From assembly GCF_000384115.1 (NCBI RefSeq), contig NZ_KB913029.1, positions 2,204,907-2,268,906 on the forward strand: a stretch of 64,000 nt of DNA, in the 5' to 3' direction. This stretch comes from Sporichthya polymorpha DSM 43042. Its GTDB lineage: Bacteria > Actinomycetota > Actinomycetes > Sporichthyales > Sporichthyaceae. The notes under the pieces were generated by a model. It was given only the letters and a program-made list of their open reading frames with translations, had not been told where the DNA came from and made no database searches. Numbering within the stretch: the stretch's first letter is position 1; each line of letters begins with the position of its first letter. This document shows positions 56,081 to 64,000 of this stretch, one piece after another. A program made the position numbers and the translations under genes.

Positions 56081-58894
56081 TCACCCGGCGGCGCGCGCCA
56101 GCACCGACCGGGCGAACGCGACGGCCTGGGGTCCGGTGGGAACGGGCCCGTCCCCGTCCGGTCGGCCGGTCAGCGGTGACGGCCTCCCGGCGGCGACCAG
56201 CGCCCGGTGGACGGTGCCGGCCGCCTCGTCCGCCCCGATCCGGGCCAGTAAGCGCGCGACGTAGCGCAGGTTGAGCCACTGCTGGGTCCAGTCGCCGACG
56301 CGGTCCCAGTGGTCGAGCACGGCGAGGAAGGCCCGGGCCGCCGCGGCCGGGTCGCCGTGCACCCCGCGGGTGGCGGCGGCCTCCATCAGGGCGATGCCCT
56401 CCCACCAGAAGTTGTGCACCTCCGCGGCGAGACGCGCGGCCTCGTCGAACCGGGCCAGGGCGAGTTGCGGCTCCGACTTCTTCTGCACGAGCCCGAGGGC
56501 GTACTGGCCCATCGATCGGGCGGTCGGGTTCCCGCACCGCTCGGCGACCTCGACGCTCTCCTCGGCCGCCACGCGCCCGGCCTCCGGGTTCCGGAGCACG
56601 GCGGAACACACCGCCAGGTAGTACAGCGTCCACACCAGGCGGACGGGCTCACCCGTCTCCCGAGCCCGGGCGCACTCGGCCTCGTAGTGCCGGCGGGCGA
56701 ACTCGGCGTCGCCCTCGACGAGCGCGACGTCGGCCCGCACGTCGACGGCGTACGCGACGCGGGCGGTGCCCGGCGCGGGGACGCGGTCCTCGGCCAGTCC
56801 GGCCGGGGCCCGCGCCCGCCCGAGCGCGCCCTTGTTCCAGGCCGCGCGGGCGGCGGCGCCGACGGCGACGACGTAGAGCGGGTGGGCGGGGTCGGCGAAG
56901 CTCAGTGCGCGCTCGGCCCACTCGCCGGACTCGAAGCCGACGCGGACGTGGAGGACCTCCGGCGTCGCGGCGACGATGCGCAGCGCGAGGTCGGCGTCCC
57001 CGGTCCGCTCGGCGTACCCGAACGCGACGCGGAAGTTGTCCGAGTCGGGCAGGACGCGCTCGATCCACTCCCGCTCGGCCGGACCGTGCGCGCCGCGCGC
57101 GGCACGGTTCGCGAGGTCGGCGTAGTACTCGGCGTGCCGGCGGGCGAGGTCGGCGGCGGCGCCGTCCTCTCGGATTCGGTCGCGCCCGAACGCGCGCAGG
57201 GTCTCCAGGACGCGGTAGCGCGTCCGCCGCGTGGCGCCGTTGGTGACGACCATCGACCGGTCCACGAGCGCGGTCAGGGCGTCGAGCGTGTGAAGGTCCG
57301 AGCCGCCGGGCTGGCCGCAGACGCCGTGCGCGGCCTCGAGGTCGAAGCCGCCCGCGAACACCGAGAGCCGCCGGAACAGGTCACGCTCGGGCGGGGCGAG
57401 CAGGTCGTAGGACCAGCCGATCGCCGCGTCGAGGCTGCGGTGGCGCGGTTCGGCGGCCCGTGGGCCGCCCGAGAGCAGACCGCCGGCGTCGAGTCGCTCG
57501 GCGATCTCCACCGCGCTCATCGCGCCGGTCCGGGCGGCCGCGAGCTCGATCGCGAGCGGAAGCCCGTCGAGGCGCCCGCAGATCCCCGTCACCGCGGCGG
57601 CGACGTCCGGGTCGTCGGCGGGGAAGTCCGGTCGCTGCGCCCGGGCCCGGTGGGCGAACAGCTCGGCGGCGTCCGCCGCCGACAGGGCGGGGACGGGCCA
57701 GACCTGCTCGCCGTCGACGCCGAGGCGTTCGCGGCTCGTCGCGAGGACGGAGACGTCGGGGCAGTGGGCCAGGAGCCGGGCCGCGAGGGCGGCGGCGGAG
57801 TCCAGGACGTGCTCGCAGTTGTCGAGGATCAGCAGTAACCGACGGGTGCTCAGATACTCGACGACCCGCTCCTCGATGCTGAGCCCGGCGCGCTGCCGGA
57901 TCCCGAGCGCGGCGGCTACGGCGTGCCCGATCGGGCTGCCGTCGGAGAGCGGCGCGAGTTCGCACAGCCAGACCCCGTCGGGCGCGGCGTCGCGGTCCCG
58001 GGCGGCCGCCTGCAACGCCAGGCGCGACTTGCCGACGCCCCCGGGCCCGGTGATGGTCACCAACGGCGCCTTGGCCAGCGCCTCCCGGACGGCCTCGACC
58101 TCGGCACCGCGGCCGATGAACGAGGTCGCCCGGCGAGGGAGGTTTCCCGGGGCCGGGCGGGCCGGGGTCAGTGCGGGGTCCTGCTCCAGGATCCGCAGGT
58201 ACAGCGACCGCGCGGGTTCGGAGGGCTCGACGCCCATCTCCTCGTCGAGCCGTTCGCGCAGCGCGTGGAAGGCGGCGAGGGCGTCGGACTGCCGGCCGGC
58301 CGCGTAGAGCGCCTGCATCAGCTGCACCGCGGGTCGTTCCCGGTTCGGGAAGCGCCGGACGGTCGCCTCCAGATCGGCGACGGCCTCGGACCCGCGGCCG
58401 AGCGCGAGCAGGGCGTCGACCCGCTCCTCCTCGGCCGTCCGGCGCAGTTCGGCGAGCCGCGCCGCCTCGGCCTCGGCGAAGTCGCGGTCGGCGAACTCGG
58501 CGAGGGCGTCGCCCCGCCACAGGGCGAGCGCGCGGTCGTAGAGCTCCAGCGCGTCGGCGGGTTCGGCCGTCCGGGCCGCCGCGATCACCCGTTCGGCCTC
58601 GGCCACGTCGTACTCGCCCTCCTCGACGCACAGCACGTAGCCGCCGGCGCGGAAGTCCAGCCGGCTCGCGTCGTCGAGCACGCCGCGGATGCGCGAGACG
58701 TGCGCCCGCAGCGCGCTCGCGGCCCCGGGCGGGACTTCGTCGCCCCAGACGGCGTCGGCCAGGGCGTCCGTGGGGACGACCGTCCCGCGGCGCAGCAGCA
58801 GCGCCGTGATCAACGCGCGCGGCTTCGGGCCCCCGACGCCGACGACCTGACCATCCATCAGCAGGTCGAGCGGGCCGAGCACGCGGAAGAACAT
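56081..58894 (-). CDS. AfsR/SARP-family regulator with NB-ARC and TPR regions
   Basis: A 937-residue signal-dependent activator. An OmpR-type winged helix (about 1-92: RVLGPLDLLMDG, GGPKPRALITALLLRRG) is followed by a bacterial transcriptional activation domain (100-245). The NB-ARC ATPase has P-loop GPGGVGKS (283-290) and LLLILDNCEHVL (about 354). A C-terminal helical TPR-like region extends from about 600. SARPs bind direct heptamers near -35. Such repeats lie in the gap to the divergent methyltransferase gene. Confidence 0.93.
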   Translation of the reverse strand: MFFRVLGPLDLLMDGQVVGVGGPKPRALITALLLRRGTVVPTDALADAVWGDEVPPGAASALRAHVSRIRGVLDDASRLDFRAGGYVLCVEEGEYDVAEAERVIAAARTAEPADALELYDRALALWRGDALAEFADRDFAEAEAARLAELRRTAEEERVDALLALGRGSEAVADLEATVRRFPNRERPAVQLMQALYAAGRQSDALAAFHALRERLDEEMGVEPSEPARSLYLRILEQDPALTPARPAPGNLPRRATSFIGRGAEVEAVREALAKAPLVTITGPGGVGKSRLALQAAARDRDAAPDGVWLCELAPLSDGSPIGHAVAAALGIRQRAGLSIEERVVEYLSTRRLLLILDNCEHVLDSAAALAARLLAHCPDVSVLATSRERLGVDGEQVWPVPALSAADAAELFAHRARAQRPDFPADDPDVAAAVTGICGRLDGLPLAIELAAARTGAMSAVEIAERLDAGGLLSGGPRAAEPRHRSLDAAIGWSYDLLAPPERDLFRRLSVFAGGFDLEAAHGVCGQPGGSDLHTLDALTALVDRSMVVTNGATRRTRYRVLETLRAFGRDRIREDGAAADLARRHAEYYADLANRAARGAHGPAEREWIERVLPDSDNFRVAFGYAERTGDADLALRIVAATPEVLHVRVGFESGEWAERALSFADPAHPLYVVAVGAAARAAWNKGALGRARAPAGLAEDRVPAPGTARVAYAVDVRADVALVEGDAEFARRHYEAECARARETGEPVRLVWTLYYLAVCSAVLRNPEAGRVAAEESVEVAERCGNPTARSMGQYALGLVQKKSEPQLALARFDEAARLAAEVHNFWWEGIALMEAAATRGVHGDPAAAARAFLAVLDHWDRVGDWTQQWLNLRYVARLLARIGADEAAGTVHRALVAAGRPSPLTGRPDGDGPVPTGPQAVAFARSVLARAAG

Positions 58895-58928
58895 GCGCCG
58901 TTCCTCCGACGGGTCAGGGTGTCAGTCG

Positions 58929-58946
58929 ATTGCAACGCGGGTGCAA
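58929..58946. promoter_or_regulatory. Candidate SARP heptamer repeats
   Basis: ATTGCAA (58929-58935) and GGTGCAA (58940-58946) repeat with an 11-base period, as SARP-binding direct repeats do. They sit between the SARP gene and the methyltransferase gene. Confidence 0.45.
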
Positions 58947-59027
58947 GCCGGTGGCGTGAGCGTAGGGCCCGTTCACCGCCAGACGCGATCAGTAAAAGAC
59001 GCGACCACCCCAGAGGACACCACCACC

Positions 59028-59879
59028 ATGACTGCAACGCTCCCGAGCCAGACACCGGCCGACGCCGCGGCGGCGGACGCCGCGCTCAAGGCCAAGCACC
59101 GGGCCCTGTGGGCCTCCGGCGACTATGCCGCCGTCGCGGCGGAGGTCATCCCCTCCCTCGGTGCGGCCCTCGTCCGCCGCACCGGCATCACGGCGGGCAC
59201 CCGCGTGCTCGACGTCGCCGCGGGCAGCGGCAACGCCTCGATCCCGGCGGCGCTGGCCGGGGCGTCGGTCACCGCCTCCGACCTGACGCCCGAACTGTTC
59301 GACGCCGGCCGCATCGCCGCCCGGGCCGCGGGCGTGGAGCTCGCGTGGGTCGAGGCCGACGCGGAGCACCTGCCGTTCGCGACCGGCGAGTTCGACGCCG
59401 CGATCTCCTGCGTCGGCGTCATGTTCGCGCCGCACCATCAGCAGGCGGCCGACGAGCTGCTCCGCGTCGTGCGCCCCGGCGGGCGGATCGGCGTCCTGTC
59501 CTGGACCCCGACCGGTTTCATCGGCGAGATGTTCGCGGCGATGAAGCCGTTCGCCCCGCCCCCGCCCGGGGCCTCCCCGGCCCCGCTGTGGGGCGACGAG
59601 GCCCACGTCCGCGCGCTGTTCGGCGACCGGGTCACCGGCGTCGAGGCCCACCGCGAGCACCTCGACGTCACCCGGTTCCGCGACGCGGTGAGCTTCCGCG
59701 AGTACTTCAAGGCCTGCTACGGCCCGACGATCGCGGTCTACAAGGCCAACGCCGAGCACCCGGACCGCATTGCGGCCCTCGACGCCGCCCTGGTTGAACT
59801 CGCGTCGCGGCACCTCGCGACCTCAGTCGGCCCCGGCATGCAGTGGGAGTACCTCACGGTGACCGCGACCCGGGCCTGA
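59028..59879 (+). CDS. SAM-dependent methyltransferase
   Basis: A 283-residue class I methyltransferase. Motif I is VLDVAAGSGNASIPAALAG, motif II SDLTPEL, then AEHLPFATGEFDAAISCVGVMFAPHHQQ and LLRVVRPGGRIGVLSWTPTG. The acceptor is unknown. The ATG lies 133 bases from the divergent SARP regulator start, and it is the only gene obviously positioned to be its local target. Confidence 0.9.
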   Translation: MTATLPSQTPADAAAADAALKAKHRALWASGDYAAVAAEVIPSLGAALVRRTGITAGTRVLDVAAGSGNASIPAALAGASVTASDLTPELFDAGRIAARAAGVELAWVEADAEHLPFATGEFDAAISCVGVMFAPHHQQAADELLRVVRPGGRIGVLSWTPTGFIGEMFAAMKPFAPPPPGASPAPLWGDEAHVRALFGDRVTGVEAHREHLDVTRFRDAVSFREYFKACYGPTIAVYKANAEHPDRIAALDAALVELASRHLATSVGPGMQWEYLTVTATRA

Positions 59880-59887
59880 GCCCGCCG

Positions 59888-60453
59888 TCAGGCGAGGCAG
59901 GGGCCGCTCAGCTCGAGCCCGACGAGCAGGAGCCCGGTCAGGGCGACAGCGGCCGCGGCGATCAGCACGACTCCGCTGAGGAACCGGCGGCGAGTGATCG
60001 CCCCGATCCCGGCCGCCACACCGCCGCCGCGACGGCGAGGCACAGCAGCGTCGCGAAGGTGATCCAGCCGCCCGGGCCGACGTCGATGTCGCGGATGTCG
60101 TCGAAGTCGGCGGCCGCCGAGTACGGCCGGTAGGCCTCGGGCGGGTCGGCGAGCTCGGTGACGAGGGCGAACGCAGGGACGCCGGTCGCGGTGAGCAAGG
60201 CCGGCGTCGCCCAGGCGGGTCCGCGCCCGTGCACCGCCGCGGCGGCGGTGAGGCCGGCGAGCGCCAGGGCCAGCGCGAGAAAGTAGGGCCAGGCCCCGCT
60301 CCCGAGCAGGGTGTGGTCCGGGCTCCGACCGCCGGAATGCAGGACGGCGGCGTAGCCGGGGAGGATGCCGCCCAGGACGAGCAGCGCGCCGATCGCACCG
60401 GCTCCGATCCAGGCCGCCGATGTCCGCGCTGGGGTGACCTCGGTCGTGGCCAC
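59888..60453 (-). pseudogene. Polytopic membrane protein with a frameshift
   Basis: The first frame from ATG at 60453 encodes about 150 residues with four hydrophobic segments (IGAGAIGALLVLGGILPGY, YFLALALALAGLTAAAAV, TPALLTATGVPAFALV, WITFATLLCLAVAAAVW). It then reads an unnatural tail to a stop at 59962. Another frame continues from the same point with a fifth segment (RRRFLSGVVLIAAAAVALTG) in strongly coding-like codons up to 59888. The change lies in the GC-rich stretch at about 60007-60030. A one-base change there would restore one protein. A real mutation and a read error are both possible. Confidence 0.6.
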
Positions 60454-60518
60454 GGCCGGAGCCTAGACCCGCGTTGATCTTGGTGTCTCGCTCCGGGAGG
60501 CTGAGCCCGGATCCCAAG

Positions 60519-62335
<1,817 letters not shown>

Positions 62336-62377
62336 GTCCAGCTCCTCGCGCCACCAGCACGACCAGCATTAACTCAT

Positions 62378-62415
62378 CCGAAGGCCCCGGCGGGAATCCC
62401 CGCCGGGGCCTTCGG
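62378..62415. terminator. Bidirectional terminator between groL and nitronate monooxygenase gene
   Basis: Perfect 17-base arms (CCGAAGGCCCCGGCGGG at 62378-62394 and its complement at 62399-62415) flank a four-base loop. The two genes converge here. Confidence 0.85.
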
Positions 62416-62421
62416 CCGTTC

Positions 62422-63405
62422 TCAGCCCAGGAGGGCCCGGCCGCGGTCGCGCAGCAGCGCCTCGGCGTCGCCGGAGATCGAGCGCAGCACCTCGGCCGCG
62501 GGCCGTACGGCGGTGACCGCGTGGGCGCCCTGGCCGTAGAGGACCGCGTCGGTCGCCGGGTCCGGCGGCTTCGCGAACGGGTTCTCGACCGGTGCACCTT
62601 CGGGCCGCGGCACGGGCTGAAGCTCGGACTCCCGGCCGGTCCAGCGGTCGACGTGGGCGTTGCGCCGCACCCGCTCCCCGACGCCCTCGGGCCACGGCAG
62701 CCCCGACGCGATGTCGTACACCCGCGTCCAGACCGTGTCGTCGCCGTCGCTGGCGACGATGAGCTGCTTGTGGATGTCGTGCACCTCGACGGCCTCGTCG
62801 GTGGCGAGGAACGCCGTTCCGACCCACGCGCCGTCCGCGCCCGCGGCGAGGACGGCGGCGAGGCTGCGGCCGTCGGAGATGCCGCCCGCGGCGAGGACCG
62901 GGAGATCGGGGTAGCGGTCGAGGACCGCGCCGAGCAGCGGGAGGAGCCCGCGGGTGCCGGTGTGGCCGCCGGCCTCCGTCCCCTGCGCGACGAGGATGTC
63001 GGCGCCGGCGTCGACGGCGATCTGAGCGTCCGTCAGGTTCTGGACCTGGCACATCACCGTGGCGCCGACATCCTTCGCCTGCGCGACGTAGGGCGCGGGG
63101 TCGCCGAAGGAGAACGCGACCACCTGCGGGCGGGCGGCGAGCGTCGCGTCGAGCAGCACCCCGAACATCGGGAGGAACGCGGTGATGAACCCCACCCCGA
63201 ACGGCCGGTCCGTCTTCCCGTGGATCCGGAGGATCTCCGCCTCGATCCACTCCGGCCCCCGCGCGGGATGGATCCCGCCGAATGACCCCAGCCCCCCGGC
63301 CGCCGACACCGCGGCGGCCAGCGATCCTCCGCTGTGCAGCGCCATCGGCGCCGACATGATCGGGTGGTCGAGCTCGAACATCTCGGTGAACCGGGTCTTC
63401 ACCAT
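62422..63405 (-). CDS. Nitronate monooxygenase-like flavoprotein
   Basis: A 327-residue FMN enzyme of the NMO/2-nitropropane dioxygenase family. HPIMSAPMALHSGGSLAAAV, the VCQ-like VMCQVQNL, AGADILVAQGTEAGGHTG and AAGGISDGRSLAAVLAAGADGAWVGTAFL are the FMN-binding stretches. It oxidises nitronates or related substrates. ATG at 63405 chosen; a longer frame to 63597 crosses the repeated elements and is unlikely. Confidence 0.9.
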   Translation of the reverse strand: MVKTRFTEMFELDHPIMSAPMALHSGGSLAAAVSAAGGLGSFGGIHPARGPEWIEAEILRIHGKTDRPFGVGFITAFLPMFGVLLDATLAARPQVVAFSFGDPAPYVAQAKDVGATVMCQVQNLTDAQIAVDAGADILVAQGTEAGGHTGTRGLLPLLGAVLDRYPDLPVLAAGGISDGRSLAAVLAAGADGAWVGTAFLATDEAVEVHDIHKQLIVASDGDDTVWTRVYDIASGLPWPEGVGERVRRNAHVDRWTGRESELQPVPRPEGAPVENPFAKPPDPATDAVLYGQGAHAVTAVRPAAEVLRSISGDAEALLRDRGRALLG

Positions 63406-63528
63406 CTCGGACTCTCCGTCCTTCGTCGTATCTCGCGTCCTGCCTCCGTGAGTGCGCGTGATGCTCCAGCATGGACCTCTCCCAGGGCGCATGCGCGCGC
63501 TGTCGCGGTGCGGTCGTCGCGCGCGTCG

Positions 63529-63606
63529 GTGCTGATCTGCGCACGGGGTGCAGCTGAGCCCCGAAGAGGGGCGCGGGAGCGGGGCTGATCTGCGCACGGG
63601 GTGCAG
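63529..63606. repeat. Repeat family D, copies 2 and 3 (23-base direct repeats)
   Basis: GCTGATCTGCGCACGGGGTG CAG occurs at 63531-63553 and 63584-63606, identical over 23 bases and 53 bases apart. Between them an AGCCCC/GGGGCT inverted repeat lets the region fold. The 16-mer at 63529-63544 matches 15 bases of 42658-42673. The region lies between the TetR gene end and the monooxygenase start. Confidence 0.6.
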
Positions 63607-63655
63607 GTGGGCCCGGGCGGCCGGGACGCGCGGCCGTCGATCGACGTTCCCGACG

Positions 63656-64000
63656 TCAGGGGCCGAGCGCCGGCGCCCGCCCGTCGTCCCCGACCGGGAA
63701 CAGCGTCGGCAGCGTGCGCATCAGCCGGCGGAAGTGGGGAGTGAAGCGGCCCTCGCCCCAGCGGACGTCGGGTTCGTTGGCGATGGCCATCGTGAGGACG
63801 CCGGAGATGAAGACGGAGATGACGAACACGGCGTCCTCGTCGTCGGCGGAGGGGCCGAGCTCGCCGCGGCGGACGGCCTCGGCCAGCGCGGCGCGTTGGA
63901 GCTCGACCATGTCGACGCTCGCCGCGAACGCCTCGGGGGAGGGCTCGAAGCCGGGGATCGGGCGCCAGAACAGCATCTGGGCGAGGGCGCGGTTCTCCAG
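63656..64000 (-). CDS. TetR-family regulator, C-terminal part (truncated by window)
   Basis: The frame is open to the right edge, so the N-terminal HTH is missing. The visible 114 residues show the C-terminal domain pattern ENRALAQMLFWRPIPGFEPS, VDMVELQRAALAEAVRRGEL and FISGVLTMAIANEPDVRWGE, typical of the TetR branch with a WHG-type domain. The ligand is unknown. It runs in the same direction as the nitronate monooxygenase gene. Confidence 0.85.
   Translation of the reverse strand: MENRALAQMLFWRPIPGFEPSPEAFAASVDMVELQRAALAEAVRRGELGPSADDEDAVFVISVFISGVLTMAIANEPDVRWGEGRFTPHFRRLMRTLPTLFPVGDDGRAPALGP

Noticed and set aside
62422-63597. Longer N-terminus of the nitronate monooxygenase
   Set aside because: The extra 64 residues run through the direct-repeat region and have no relation to the family, while the ATG at 63405 gives the standard start.

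Overview
High-GC genomic DNA with pervasive G/C-ending codons, overlapping ATGA/GTGA gene junctions and typically actinobacterial families: a DUF3263 protein next to a LytR-C protein, a class E sortase, an AfsR/SARP regulator, glucosyl-3-phosphoglycerate synthase, an F420-type DUF385 protein and a CIRCE-controlled orphan GroEL. I infer a filamentous or soil actinomycete chromosome. A Sporichthya/Frankia-like lineage is possible, but the genus cannot be fixed from the sequence alone. There is no phage, plasmid or CRISPR locus.

Layout. 0-5.6 kb: a tightly overlapping LivHMGF-type ABC importer operon with two small membrane proteins upstream and a surface protein downstream. 5.9-9.9 kb: an accessory patch with two tRNA-Thr-like sequences in direct repeat, a secreted multidomain beta-propeller protein and a frameshifted CHRD gene. 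10-19.9 kb: a hydrolase, cold-shock protein, lipoprotein sortase, divergent TetR pair, SDR, a large anti-sigma-kinase/GAF/PP2C phosphatase and a methyltransferase. 19.9-23.7 kb: a copper operon (copZ-csoR-secreted protein-copA) with CsoR-like boxes. 23.7-38.2 kb: a broken HAD gene, glgX, a universal stress protein, an acetyltransferase/deacetylase pair, a cobalamin-binding protein, a PaaZ-type aldehyde dehydrogenase, an NhaA-DsbA fusion, a GNAT protein and a sulfotransferase. 38.3-39.9 kb: an arsenic module (arsR, aquaglyceroporin, arsI). 39.9-48.2 kb: corA, an XRE/MmyB regulator with a SnoaL-like protein, DUF1015, small envelope proteins, a TlpA lipoprotein and an LPxTG protein. 48.2-64 kb: a molybdopterin oxidoreductase, an ArsR/AHSA1 pair, gpgS plus a HAD phosphatase, thrC under a SAM-I riboswitch, a second csp gene, a SARP regulator divergent from a methyltransferase, groL, a nitronate monooxygenase and a truncated TetR gene.

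Most genes are chromosomal housekeeping, stress or transport functions. Several groups work as units: copper sensing and efflux, arsenic sensing and detoxification, reversible lysine or acyl-CoA-synthetase acetylation, and two-step glucosylglycerate synthesis.

The most unusual feature is a set of near-perfect intergenic palindromes at gene ends, in several sequence families that recur in the window. Some of them supply the last codons of the adjacent gene. The tRNA-like direct repeats and three broken genes (CHRD, HAD, membrane protein) are the other main signs of genome plasticity. I did not find a clearly new multi-gene system. The strongest candidates for something undescribed are the palindrome families and the overlapping transporter operon with its accessory membrane and surface proteins.
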